Assembly: GCA_947454155.1 (NCBI GenBank)
Contig: CANGIT010000001.1
Location: 62,001 to 126,000 of the forward strand
Direction: 5' to 3'
DNA length: 64,000 nt
Origin: Chitinophagaceae bacterium
Lineage (GTDB): Bacteria > Bacteroidota > Bacteroidia > Chitinophagales > Chitinophagaceae
Made by a program: the position numbers and the translations under genes
Shown here: positions 29,174 through 39,027 of the stretch, in pieces
Layout of the letters: the number at the start of each line of letters is the position of its first letter
How positions within the stretch are numbered: position 1 is the stretch's first letter
Notes under the pieces: generated by a model
Databases searched by the model: none
What the model was told of the DNA's origin: nothing
The model's input: the letters and a program-made list of their open reading frames with translations, nothing else

Positions 29174-30022
29174 TTATCGTTTATTGAGACTTCCGATTCT
29201 TTCGTCAATCTCTTTTGTGTAATCAGGATCGTTAACCATTTTCTTAAGTATGTTGTAACATTTGATAGCGTTTGGTTTATCACCTTTGGCTGCATAAGTA
29301 TCAGCTAAAAAGGCCATCGCTTCAATGTTGCCCGGTTCATTAAGGATTACTTTGGTCAACCTGCCGATTGCTTTGTCGTATTGTCCCGAAACGTAACCTC
29401 CAACACCCAGCACCAATTGCGCTTTCATGTTAGAAGAATCTCTTCTCACCACATCAAGCAAACTTAAAATACCTTTCATGGTTTGCTGAGGATCACCGTT
29501 TCTTCCTTTGCCGTAGATATAGCAGCTGGCAAGGTCAATTTTGAGATCATCATTTTCCGGATTCAACGCAATTGCCTTTTCAAAAAGTTGAATGGCTTCA
29601 CTGGATTCCCAATTTAATTTGGCTGCATCTTCCTCTGTTCTCAAGCCACTCAAAAATAATTGGGCAGCGAAGGTGAGGTTTTTTTCCGAATTATCCAACT
29701 TTGCAGCTTCTCCTGAATAAAAAGCGTAGCCTTCAAATTTTTTTAAGCTGTCTTTCCAGAGGTCAGCGGCGGTATGAAGTAACTTGATTTTTTGAGAAAG
29801 TTCTGTGGTGGAGTTCAGGGAGTCGTCAATAAGCTTTAACCTGTTTTTAATGGTGACAGGAACTGCTTGTTCTTTTATAAATGATTGAATGTCAAAGTTT
29901 AGTACTTCTTTTGGGGCGGATGACATTACAGGTTTTGTTTCGGAAATGGTAGGGCCAAAACAGTATAGTAATACAATCAGTAAAATGCCGGAGACGATTA
30001 GAATTCCCTGTTTGAGATTCAC
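29174..30022 (-). CDS. Tetratricopeptide-repeat protein with N-terminal membrane anchor
   Basis: TPR-like helices (NPENDDLKIDLASCYIYGKG..., NIEAMAFLADTYAAKGDKPNAIKCYNIL); GTG at 30022 preferred because a terminator lies between 30023 and 30055. Confidence 0.82.
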   Translation of the reverse strand: MNLKQGILIVSGILLIVLLYCFGPTISETKPVMSSAPKEVLNFDIQSFIKEQAVPVTIKNRLKLIDDSLNSTTELSQKIKLLHTAADLWKDSLKKFEGYAFYSGEAAKLDNSEKNLTFAAQLFLSGLRTEEDAAKLNWESSEAIQLFEKAIALNPENDDLKIDLASCYIYGKGRNGDPQQTMKGILSLLDVVRRDSSNMKAQLVLGVGGYVSGQYDKAIGRLTKVILNEPGNIEAMAFLADTYAAKGDKPNAIKCYNILKKMVNDPDYTKEIDERIGSLNKR

Positions 30023-30055
30023 AAAAAAAACCTGCCGGGTTTTTATAAGGGCAGG
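30023..30055 (-). terminator. Rho-independent terminator of the HU/IHF gene
   Basis: Minus strand CCTGCC-(13 nt)-GGCAGG followed by eight T residues. Confidence 0.75.
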
Positions 30056-30070
30056 AGGCAAATGTACTGA

Positions 30071-30394
30071 TTAATCTTCATTGTCGTCCTTAACATCAGG
30101 CGCTTCTTTGATGTTTGTCGATGTTTTGATTTCATGAACAAACTCTTTAGCCGGTTTGAACGCTGGGATAAAATGCTCTGGAATGGCAACGGAAACATTT
30201 TTTTTAATGTTCCTTCCGATCTTGGCTGCCCTTTTCTTGATGATAAAGCTGCCAAAGCCCCGGATGTAAAGGTTTTCGCCGGATGCCATAGTGGCTTTAA
30301 CTTCTCTAAACATCGTTTCCAGCGTCACCAGTACATCAACTTTCGGAATGCCTGTTTTTTCAGAAATCTTGTTTATCAAGTCTGCTTTTCTCAT
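30071..30394 (-). CDS. HU/IHF family DNA-binding protein
   Basis: MRKADLINKISEKTGIPKVDV, YIRGFGSFIIKKRAAKIGRNI, PAFKPAKEF. Confidence 0.95.
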   Translation of the reverse strand: MRKADLINKISEKTGIPKVDVLVTLETMFREVKATMASGENLYIRGFGSFIIKKRAAKIGRNIKKNVSVAIPEHFIPAFKPAKEFVHEIKTSTNIKEAPDVKDDNED

Positions 30395-30499
30395 ATAAAA
30401 AGAATTTGAAAAGTAAATTAGAAAAAATTTTCTAAAAAAACAAAAATAAAATAATGATAATCAATAGGTTTGTTTGATAATAGCTTAATCCGGCAAAAA

Positions 30500-31564
30500 A
30501 TGAGCTCCAATCAGTACTTTTTTACTTCAAAACTCATGCATTGGAATGAACATGCCAATCACAGAGACATGCCCTGGAAAGGGGAAAAGGATCCTTATAA
30601 AATATGGCTCAGTGAAGTTATTTTACAGCAAACAAGAGTGGAGCAAGGTTGGGCGTATTACAATCGGTTCATTAAAAAATACCCAAACATTAAAAAACTG
30701 GCTGCGGCAAAAGATACGGATGTTTTTAAACTGTGGGAAGGCTTGGGTTATTATTCCCGTTGCAGAAACTTATTATATACAGCGAGGCTGATTACAGAAA
30801 AAAATAATGGCATTTTTCCGGTTACATATCAAGAGGTCATTAATTTGAAAGGTGTAGGGTCTTATACAGCAGCTGCCATCACCTCTTTTGCTTACAATGC
30901 GCCTCATGCAGTAGTAGATGGCAACGTCTCACGTGTGCTTTCCAGGGTATTCGGAATAGCCACACCCATTGACAGTACAAAAGGGAAAAAAGAATTTGAA
31001 GCAAAGGCTGATGCGTTGCTGGATAAAAAACAACCTGCATTATACAACCAGGCCCTGATGGACCTTGGTGCCACAATTTGCAAACCTCGGTCGCCATTGT
31101 GTGAAGATTGTCCCTTCATGAAAAATTGTAAGGCATTTGTGACTGAATCCCAACACTTGTTTCCCATCAAAGAAAAACAGCTGAAAATAAAAAACAGGCG
31201 GTTGCATTATTTTATTGTGGAAACCAAAGATGGTTATTGGATCAGAAAAAGAATGGAAAACGACATTTGGCAGCAATTGCATGAATTTGTACTGATTGAA
31301 ACGGATATATCTGTTGACTTAAAGTCGCTGAAAAAGACAAAGGCCTTTCAATCTTTGTTTCCTGCCAATCAAGAAATAAATGAAGAGTTTGAAAAAGTAA
31401 CTCAGCAATTGACGCATCAAGCCATCCATGCCAGTTTCTACAAAGTGTTTTTGGATAAATGGCATCCCGGCGCCGATTTTTTCAATGTCAGTATAAAACA
31501 AATGCAGAAGCTGGCGTTCCCTAAATTGCTGGCGGCCTTCATAAAAAATTACTTGCGACCTTAA
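30500..31564 (+). CDS. mutY: A/G-specific adenine glycosylase MutY
   Basis: EVILQQTRVEQ, LKGVGSYTAAAITSFAY HhH-GPD, DGNVSRVLSR, CKPRSPLCEDCPFMKNC Fe-S ligands. Confidence 0.96.
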   Translation: MSSNQYFFTSKLMHWNEHANHRDMPWKGEKDPYKIWLSEVILQQTRVEQGWAYYNRFIKKYPNIKKLAAAKDTDVFKLWEGLGYYSRCRNLLYTARLITEKNNGIFPVTYQEVINLKGVGSYTAAAITSFAYNAPHAVVDGNVSRVLSRVFGIATPIDSTKGKKEFEAKADALLDKKQPALYNQALMDLGATICKPRSPLCEDCPFMKNCKAFVTESQHLFPIKEKQLKIKNRRLHYFIVETKDGYWIRKRMENDIWQQLHEFVLIETDISVDLKSLKKTKAFQSLFPANQEINEEFEKVTQQLTHQAIHASFYKVFLDKWHPGADFFNVSIKQMQKLAFPKLLAAFIKNYLRP

Positions 31565-31665
31565 CACCGCACCACTAAAAAAATAAAAACTATCTTTATT
31601 TTTGTTCAGATAAACAGCCGTATTGGTAACCCGACAGTTACCATCGCTAATTTAAATTTTCAATC

Positions 31666-33021
31666 TTGGAGTATCATTCGGCATTAACGTTCAATCATTG
31701 GAGCCTGCTTTTCATTTCTCCCGCAGCTTCTACCATTTTTATTGTCACACTGCTTATTCTTTTTGTTTCTTCTTTCATCATAGCCGGAAGTGAAGTGGCC
31801 TTTTTTTCCTTGTCCACTAGAGATATCAACGTACTGAGAAAAAGAAAAAACCCATCACTGAAAAGAATTGTCTTGCTGATGGAACAGCCCAAAATATTAC
31901 TGGCCTCCATGCTGATTGCCAACAGCTTTGTAAATATTGGCATCATTCTGATTTCAAATATATTGATCGATGGATGGTTCGCATCACCTCAGGGCCACGG
32001 ACTATTCTACTTTATCTTAAAAGTGGGGTCAGTCTCTTTTTTGATTGTTCTTTTTGCAGAGGTGCTTCCCAAAGTATGGGCTACTCACCATAAAATCTGG
32101 TTTGCCTCCACCTTTTCCCTCATCATTGAAATTATCAATACGATTTTTCTGGGCATGAGCAAGAAGTTTGTTCGCTACAGCGATAATATTGAAAAACGCG
32201 GACTGCTTTCCTCATCACCTGCCGAAGATGCCAGTAATCTGGATTACGCCATTGATCTGCTTCCGGAAAATGAAGCAAGTCTAGAGGAAAAACAAATATT
32301 GAAAGGCATCAGAAAATTCAGCGGAACTCATGTGAAACAAGTGATGCGTACACGCTTAGACGTAAGTGGTGTTGATGCTTTACTTAATTTTCATCAGATA
32401 TTGAAAGCTATTGAAGATCTTCATTATTCGCGGATCCCGGTTTATCGCTCCAGTCTAGATGAAATTATTGGCATGCTTCATATCAAAGATTTGTTGCCCC
32501 ATTTGGATAAGCCTGAGGATTTCGACTGGCATCACCTGATCAGAACCCCTTTTTTTGTTCATGAACACAAGCTGATTGAAGACTTGCTGCAAGACTTCAG
32601 AAACAAACGCATTCACTTTGCGATTGTAGTGGATGAATTTGGCGGCACTTCCGGAATCGCCACGCTGGAGGATATCCTGGAGGAAGTGATTGGTGATATC
32701 AAAGATGAGTTTGATGATGAGGAAAACGCCAACAAAAAACTCGATGAAAACAATTTTGTGTTTGAAGGAAAAACGATGATTCAGGATGTTTGCCGAGCCA
32801 TCAAAATGCCGGCAAATACTTTTGATGTGATAAGGGGTGACAGCGATTCATTGGCGGGCCTTGTGCTGGAAATTGCAGGAGAATTTCCTCAGGTGAATGA
32901 AACTATAGAACATGGCCAGTTTATTTTCATTCCTCTTGAAATAAGAAAAAACAGAATTGATAAAGTCAAGCTCACCATCAAACCTTCTGCCTCGCAAGCC
33001 TTAAAAACACAAGAACAATAA
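31666..33021 (+). CDS. gldE: Gliding motility-associated protein GldE (CNNM/CorC-like, CBS domains)
   Basis: SEVAFFSLS DUF21 domain, CBS pair (HVKQVMRTRLDVSGV, DEFGGTSGIATLEDILEEVIGDI), CorC_HlyC C-terminus; followed by gldD; TTG start in track. Confidence 0.88.
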   Translation: MEYHSALTFNHWSLLFISPAASTIFIVTLLILFVSSFIIAGSEVAFFSLSTRDINVLRKRKNPSLKRIVLLMEQPKILLASMLIANSFVNIGIILISNILIDGWFASPQGHGLFYFILKVGSVSFLIVLFAEVLPKVWATHHKIWFASTFSLIIEIINTIFLGMSKKFVRYSDNIEKRGLLSSSPAEDASNLDYAIDLLPENEASLEEKQILKGIRKFSGTHVKQVMRTRLDVSGVDALLNFHQILKAIEDLHYSRIPVYRSSLDEIIGMLHIKDLLPHLDKPEDFDWHHLIRTPFFVHEHKLIEDLLQDFRNKRIHFAIVVDEFGGTSGIATLEDILEEVIGDIKDEFDDEENANKKLDENNFVFEGKTMIQDVCRAIKMPANTFDVIRGDSDSLAGLVLEIAGEFPQVNETIEHGQFIFIPLEIRKNRIDKVKLTIKPSASQALKTQEQ

Positions 33022-33057
33022 TTTCTCCCCGTACATCAATTTGACAATACATCCATC

Positions 33058-33711
33058 ATGAAGCCTGCTTTCTTTCTTTTTTTGCTCTTAGTTGCCTGCT
33101 CTTGTAATTCACCCTACACGAGCAAGAAAAAAGGTTATTTCCATGTCGATTTGCCAGCACATCAATACCAGGCATTCGACAAGTCAACGTTTCCTTATGC
33201 TTTCGAATATCCGGTTTATGGCAACATCATTCAGGACAGTACATATTTTGACAGTACCCCTGAGAATAATTACTGGGTGAATGTGGATTTCCCATCTTTC
33301 AATGCAAGACTATTTTTGAGTTACAAAGAAATCGGTGGCAAAGCGCCTTTTAAAATCAGGCAATCTGATGGCATGTACAAGGATTCATTGGGCATCAACC
33401 AGTTCGATCTGATGGTAAATGACGCCTTCAACCTCACCAATAAGAATGATGTGGTAGCCAACAAAATCAACGACAGCTTGATGCGAACAGCCAATGGAAT
33501 CACAGGTGTTTATTTTAAGGTGGGAGGTAACGCAGCCACCGCCCGCCAATTTTTCCTGAGCGATACGCTGCATCATTTCATCAGAGGGGCATTGTATTTT
33601 GAAGCTACGCCCAATGCCGACTCATTAAGGCCTGTATTGAACTTTTTAAGCAAAGACCTCGACCATCTCATCAATTCATTCCGCTGGAAAAACAAAGCTG
33701 CTGCCAATTGA
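33058..33711 (+). CDS. gldD: Gliding motility lipoprotein GldD
   Basis: Lipobox LLVACSCN, PKKKGYFHVDLPAHQY-type N-terminus, location after gldE. Confidence 0.88.
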   Translation: MKPAFFLFLLLVACSCNSPYTSKKKGYFHVDLPAHQYQAFDKSTFPYAFEYPVYGNIIQDSTYFDSTPENNYWVNVDFPSFNARLFLSYKEIGGKAPFKIRQSDGMYKDSLGINQFDLMVNDAFNLTNKNDVVANKINDSLMRTANGITGVYFKVGGNAATARQFFLSDTLHHFIRGALYFEATPNADSLRPVLNFLSKDLDHLINSFRWKNKAAAN

Positions 33712-33764
33712 AACATTAATTCAATAACATAGCAATTTCAAGTCTATTAATGCCGAATCCCTCG

Positions 33765-33772
33765 TAATTTTG
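33765..33772 (+). promoter_or_regulatory. Putative -7 box TAATTTTG immediately upstream of DUF3109 gene ATG
   Basis: TAATTTTG-CGGC-ATG. Confidence 0.45.
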
Positions 33773-33776
33773 CGGC

Positions 33777-34361
33777 ATGATAGCCATAGACCATGTATTA
33801 CTGAGCGACAAAATCTTTAGCGAGCAGTTTGTTTGTGATCTCACCCGGTGCAAGGGTGCCTGCTGTGTGGATGGTGATGCCGGAGCTCCCTTAAACAAAG
33901 AAGAATTGAAAAATATTGATGAGGTGTATGATAAGGTTGTTCCCTATCTTTCGCCGGTAAGCATCAGTGAAATCGAAAAACAAGGCCGTTATGTTTATGA
34001 CAGAGAGTTTGGCTGGGTGACCCCTACCATAAACAACAGCATCTGCGTATATGGCATTGTAGATCAGCAGGGAATTGTGAAATGTGGCATCGAACAGGCT
34101 TATCTCGATGGAAAAGTGAAGTGGAAAAAACCCATCAGTTGCCACCTTTTTCCGGTGATCGTAAAGAAAAGTAAAGATGGCGTTACAGAATATGCCAACT
34201 ATGAACCCAGAGAAGACAATTGCAAAGCCGCTTGTGCATTGGGAAAAAAACTGAAAGTGCCGGTATATCAGTTTTTGAAAGAACCTCTCGTCAGAAAGTT
34301 TGGGGAAGAGTTCTATGAAGCCTTAGACGCAACAGCGCAACATCTTAAAAAAGACAAATAA
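33777..34361 (+). CDS. DUF3109 family protein (Cys-rich, putative Fe-S/Zn)
   Basis: FVCDLTRCKGACCVDGDAGAPL, CGIEQAYLDGKVKWKKPISCHLFPV, NCKAACALGKK. Confidence 0.9.
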   Translation: MIAIDHVLLSDKIFSEQFVCDLTRCKGACCVDGDAGAPLNKEELKNIDEVYDKVVPYLSPVSISEIEKQGRYVYDREFGWVTPTINNSICVYGIVDQQGIVKCGIEQAYLDGKVKWKKPISCHLFPVIVKKSKDGVTEYANYEPREDNCKAACALGKKLKVPVYQFLKEPLVRKFGEEFYEALDATAQHLKKDK

Positions 34362-34448
34362 ATCAACTTTTGATTGTCTGCATCAATTCTATTTCAAGCA
34401 GACCAACAAAAAATCACACTTATTTCATAAAAAACAAATCATCATCCT

Positions 34449-35258
34449 TTGAAAAAAAATATTTTAATCTCATCCATCTTCTCTTTGGCGGTATTATTGA
34501 TTTCTTCTTGCAATGTCAACAAAGCCAAAGTAGACGATGAGTTAGGTGCTTATTTCAAATCAAGACATGTAGATGGTTGTTTCGCCATGCTTAATAATGC
34601 AGATGGCGCCATCACCGTGTACAACATGGGCCTGGATACGCAACGCTTTTCTCCGGCCTCAACATTTAAAATACTCAATTCGATGATCGCTTTGCAAACC
34701 GGTGCGGCCACCAGCGAAAAAATGGTCATCAAATGGGATAGTTTGCAGCGAAGCAATCAGGCTTGGAACAAGGACATGGACATGCAGGAAGCATTCAAAG
34801 TAAGCTGTGTGCCTTATTATCAGGAGCTGACCAGAAGGATTGGTGCTGAAAGAATGAAAAACTGGATAGATTCAATTGGTTATGGCAATAAAAATATAGA
34901 AGGACCTATTGATTCTTTCTGGCTGAACAATAAATTAAAAATCTCACCCGATGAACAATTGGGCTTCATGAAGCGTTTGTATTTCGATCAGCTGCCTTTC
35001 AGAAAATCTGTACAGGAATCGGTAAGAAGAATGATGTTGCAGGAAGATAACAGTGCTTATCAGTTATCGTACAAAACCGGATGGGGTGCGGATGCTCAAG
35101 GACAAATCGGATGGGTTTGCGGTTGGATTGAAGAAAACAGGCACGTATATTTCTTTGTCACCCTGGTGCGTTCAAAAGGAGCCCTGTCAGAAATGCCAGC
35201 TTGGGAAATCACAAAAGATATCCTTGCCCACTACGACTTCTTCAAGGGGAAAAAATAA
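34449..35258 (+). CDS. Class D (OXA-type) beta-lactamase family lipoprotein
   Basis: STFK, SCV (SxV), YGN and KTG motifs in order; LKISPDEQLGFM; lipobox LLISSC; TTG start. Confidence 0.9.
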   Translation: MKKNILISSIFSLAVLLISSCNVNKAKVDDELGAYFKSRHVDGCFAMLNNADGAITVYNMGLDTQRFSPASTFKILNSMIALQTGAATSEKMVIKWDSLQRSNQAWNKDMDMQEAFKVSCVPYYQELTRRIGAERMKNWIDSIGYGNKNIEGPIDSFWLNNKLKISPDEQLGFMKRLYFDQLPFRKSVQESVRRMMLQEDNSAYQLSYKTGWGADAQGQIGWVCGWIEENRHVYFFVTLVRSKGALSEMPAWEITKDILAHYDFFKGKK

Positions 35259-35306
35259 ACAGCATATAGCATTGCACTTCACTGCAAATCTCAAATAATA
35301 ATCATT

Positions 35307-37280
35307 ATGCAATTGTTTTGCGAATCGTTGACGGCTTTTAAAAGACTCCCTACCAGAGAGGTGAAAGTAGGGCAGCTTCTGATGGGCGCCCATCATCCTG
35401 TGAGGGTACAAACCATGACCACCACCGACACCATGGATACCATGGCTACGGTTGAACAAGCGATTCGATGTATTGAAGCCGGCGCCGAATTGGTGAGAAT
35501 CACCGCCCCTTCAAAAAAAGAAGCCGAAAATCTTCAGCACATCAAAGATGAACTCAGAAAAAGAGGTTACAACACCCCATTGGTGGCGGATATTCATTTT
35601 ACTCCCAATGCCGCAGAAATTGCCGCCAAAATAGTAGAAAAGGTGCGCGTGAATCCAGGCAATTATGTCGACAAGAAAAAATTTGAACAGCTTGAATATT
35701 CCGATGAGGAATATCAGGAGGAGTTGGAGAGGATCAGGGAAAAATTTACACCACTTATCCTCATCTGTAAAGAACATGGCACAGCCATGCGCATCGGCAC
35801 CAACCATGGAAGTCTCAGCGACAGAATCATGAGCCGTTATGGCGATACGGCCATTGGTATGGTGGAAAGTGCGATGGAGTTTTTACGCATTGCACGCAGT
35901 GAAGACTATCACAACATCGTGTTGAGCATGAAGAGCAGCAACCCTCAAGTGATGGTGCAGGCATATCGTTTGCTGATCAATCACATGATGACGGAGTTCG
36001 GAGAATGCTATCCATTGCATCTGGGTGTTACTGAAGCCGGTGATGGCGAAGATGGAAGAATCAAATCTGCCATTGGCATCGGCACTTTGCTTGAAGACGG
36101 CATTGGCGACACTATTCGTGTATCCTTGACCGAAGACCCGGAATTCGAAATCCCGGTTTGTCGCGACCTGATTGCCAGATATGCCAATGCAGAAGAAAGA
36201 AACATCGTCTCTTTGCCTGTTGTTGAAAAAATAAGTTTTGATCCCTTTCATTACAGGAGAAGAGTCACCCATCAGGTGGGCAATATCGGTGCCGGGCAGG
36301 TGCCTGTGGTTATCGCCGACCTTATCAAGTTCAATCATATACAGCCATCCGACTTGATGGCCATCGGCTATCATTACGACGAGGCCTCAGACAAATGGAA
36401 CATTGCCGATGCGGCTGCGGATTATATCTATTGCGTAAAAGAGCCCACGTTCGCGCTGCCCGGAACCCTGAAAGTCATTCTTGATTATGCGGATTGGATC
36501 AATGCTGCCGATCACGAAAAATGTATGCCCTTATTTTCTGCAAACGAATACATCAATGCAGAAAATAAAAAGTCGGCGATGATGAATTTTGTGATGGTCG
36601 ATTGTTATTCCAATGCCTCTGATAGTGAAGCGCAAAACCGCATCCTGGAAACAATAGCACAGGACCCCACTGTTGTAATCTGCTTAAGCACAACCAATGT
36701 CAATGCGGTGCAATCTATCAGACGGATGTTCATGCATTTGCAGGAAAAAGGCATTGCTCATCCTGTCATTGTGATTACAGATAGTAACAAAAATACCGAT
36801 GAGCAGTCGTTGATCCATTATGCGGTGGAAAATGGCGCCTTGCTGCTGGATGGTTTTGGCGACGGTATTTGCATCGGTTACCATTATGGTGATAAAACCA
36901 AAATGCCGCCGTTGGCCCAGTTGAATTCCATCGCCTTCGGGATACTGCAGGCAACGCGTACACGAATTTCCAAAACAGAGTACATCAGTTGCCCGAGTTG
37001 CGGCCGCACACTTTTTGATTTGCAGGAAACCACTGCAAGAATCAGAGCGGTCACCCATCATCTCAAAGGCGTCAAAATCGCCATCATGGGTTGCATTGTG
37101 AATGGGCCGGGGGAAATGGCTGATGCCGACTTCGGATATGTGGGCAGTGGAGTGGGTAAGATCACCTTGTATAAAAATAAAGACGTGGTGAAAAGAAACA
37201 TCAACAGTGATGTGGCGGTAGACGAATTGATAGAATTGTTGAAAGAAAACGGGGCCTGGGTAGAGCCTGCTGTTGTTTGA
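35307..37280 (+). CDS. ispG: 4-hydroxy-3-methylbut-2-enyl diphosphate synthase IspG, long three-domain form
   Basis: TREVKVGQLLMGAHHPVRVQTMTTTDT, RVNPGNY, C-terminal CPSCGRTLFDLQ and MGCIVNGPGEMADADFGYVG; 657 aa. Confidence 0.96.
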   Translation: MQLFCESLTAFKRLPTREVKVGQLLMGAHHPVRVQTMTTTDTMDTMATVEQAIRCIEAGAELVRITAPSKKEAENLQHIKDELRKRGYNTPLVADIHFTPNAAEIAAKIVEKVRVNPGNYVDKKKFEQLEYSDEEYQEELERIREKFTPLILICKEHGTAMRIGTNHGSLSDRIMSRYGDTAIGMVESAMEFLRIARSEDYHNIVLSMKSSNPQVMVQAYRLLINHMMTEFGECYPLHLGVTEAGDGEDGRIKSAIGIGTLLEDGIGDTIRVSLTEDPEFEIPVCRDLIARYANAEERNIVSLPVVEKISFDPFHYRRRVTHQVGNIGAGQVPVVIADLIKFNHIQPSDLMAIGYHYDEASDKWNIADAAADYIYCVKEPTFALPGTLKVILDYADWINAADHEKCMPLFSANEYINAENKKSAMMNFVMVDCYSNASDSEAQNRILETIAQDPTVVICLSTTNVNAVQSIRRMFMHLQEKGIAHPVIVITDSNKNTDEQSLIHYAVENGALLLDGFGDGICIGYHYGDKTKMPPLAQLNSIAFGILQATRTRISKTEYISCPSCGRTLFDLQETTARIRAVTHHLKGVKIAIMGCIVNGPGEMADADFGYVGSGVGKITLYKNKDVVKRNINSDVAVDELIELLKENGAWVEPAVV

Positions 37281-37371
37281 TTTTTAGCATGACGATTCTG
37301 AATCCAGTCAGCTAAAAATTAAATTGACCAAGCATTATCCAAGTCTCCACCATTGTTACAACAGATAAAAG

Positions 37372-38970
37372 ATGAAAACAGATTTTTTAGTGATTGGGTC
37401 CGGCATAGCAGGATTGACCTATGCGTTGAAAACAGCACAGCATTTTCCGGATAAGACCGTAACCGTCATCACTAAAACAAAGAGCGACGAAACCAATACG
37501 AAATATGCCCAGGGCGGCATTGCCGGCGTGATGAATGTAGACGCCGACAGTTTCTCCAAACACATTGATGACACCTTGATTGCCGGCGATGGACTTTGCA
37601 ATCATCACATTGTAGACATCGTGGTGAAGGAAGGCGTGGACCGCATCAACGAACTGATTCAATGGGGGGCCAATTTTGACAGAGAGCCAGATGGCGATTA
37701 TAAATTGGGAAAAGAAGGAGGACACAGCGAGCACCGTATCCTTCACCATAAGGATGTTACCGGAAAAGAAATGGAGAGAACCCTGCTGGAGGCCATCAAA
37801 AAATGTCCAAACATACATCTCATCAGCCATTGCTTCGTTCTTGATCTCATCACACAACATCATCTGGGTTATCTGGTAACAAAATCCACTCCCGATATCG
37901 AATGTTATGGAGTATATGTCCTTAACCTTCAAACCAATCAAATTCAAAAAATAGTTTCCCGCATCACGATGCTGGCTTCCGGCGGAAACGGACAGGTATA
38001 CCGAACCACCACCAATCCCACAATCGCCACAGGTGATGGTGTGGCCATGGTATATAGGGCCAAGGGTAGAATTGAAAACATGGAATTCATTCAGTTTCAT
38101 CCCACAGCATTATATGAGCCGGCCATTCAAGGACACTCTTTTCTCATCACGGAAGCGGTTAGGGGCGATGGTGGCATTCTGCGCAATCAGAAGGGAGAGG
38201 CGTTCATGGAGAAATATGACGAAAGGAAAGACCTCGCTCCCCGCGATATTGTAGCCAGAGCCATTGACCATGAAATGAAGATCAATGGTACGGAATTCGT
38301 TTATCTCGATTGTCGTCATATGGATGCAGACAAATTCAGAGAACATTTCCCAAACATTCACCAAAAATGCCTGAGTATCGGCATTGATTTCAGCAAAGAC
38401 ATGATACCTGTGGCACCTGCGGCTCATTACAGTTGTGGTGGTGTAAAGACAGACGAGTGGGGCCATACTTCCATCCGACATCTTTTTGCCTCCGGCGAAT
38501 GTGCCAGCACAGGTTTGCATGGCGCCAACCGATTGGCCAGCAATTCGCTGCTGGAAGCCATGGTATTTGCGCATCGCAGCTATCAGGCCTCAATTCGCGA
38601 AATTGACAACATCGGCTTCAGAGAGGATGTGCCCGATTGGAATGCGGCCGGTACCACAGCTCCTAAAGAGATGATCCTCATTACGCAAAGCTTGAAAGAA
38701 TTAAAACTGCTGATGAGTGATTATGTGGGCATCGTTCGAAACAATGAAAGATTGAGTCGGGCCAACAGAAGGCTTGATCTTTTACATGAAGAAACAGAAC
38801 AGTTGTACCACCACACAGAAGTTTCACCGCAATTATGCGAATTAAGAAACATGATTACTGTGGCATATCTGATTGTAAAAAGTGCCGAATTGCGAAAAGA
38901 AAGCAGAGGCCTTCATTTCAACACCGATTTCCCTCACAGAAATCAACTTCTCCAAAATACCATACTCTGA
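37372..38970 (+). CDS. nadB: L-aspartate oxidase NadB
   Basis: VIGSGIAGLTYAL FAD motif, KYAQGGIAGVM, EGGHSEHRILHHKDVTGKE, HYSCGGVKTDEWG, GLHGANRLASNSLLEA. Confidence 0.96.
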   Translation: MKTDFLVIGSGIAGLTYALKTAQHFPDKTVTVITKTKSDETNTKYAQGGIAGVMNVDADSFSKHIDDTLIAGDGLCNHHIVDIVVKEGVDRINELIQWGANFDREPDGDYKLGKEGGHSEHRILHHKDVTGKEMERTLLEAIKKCPNIHLISHCFVLDLITQHHLGYLVTKSTPDIECYGVYVLNLQTNQIQKIVSRITMLASGGNGQVYRTTTNPTIATGDGVAMVYRAKGRIENMEFIQFHPTALYEPAIQGHSFLITEAVRGDGGILRNQKGEAFMEKYDERKDLAPRDIVARAIDHEMKINGTEFVYLDCRHMDADKFREHFPNIHQKCLSIGIDFSKDMIPVAPAAHYSCGGVKTDEWGHTSIRHLFASGECASTGLHGANRLASNSLLEAMVFAHRSYQASIREIDNIGFREDVPDWNAAGTTAPKEMILITQSLKELKLLMSDYVGIVRNNERLSRANRRLDLLHEETEQLYHHTEVSPQLCELRNMITVAYLIVKSAELRKESRGLHFNTDFPHRNQLLQNTIL

Positions 38971-39008
38971 TGCATCTGTCTTCTATGTCTTTTGATGTCA
39001 TCTTTGGT

Positions 39009-39016
39009 TAACTTTG
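39009..39016 (+). promoter_or_regulatory. Putative -7 box TAACTTTG upstream of acyltransferase gene
   Basis: TAACTTTGC 11 nt before ATG 39028; TTTG upstream at atypically short spacing. Confidence 0.4.
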
Positions 39017-39027
39017 CGCCATCCATC

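Noticed and set aside
37387-38100. 237-aa minus-strand ORF opposite nadB
   Set aside because: Fully contained antisense to a clear NadB; no domain or initiation signal
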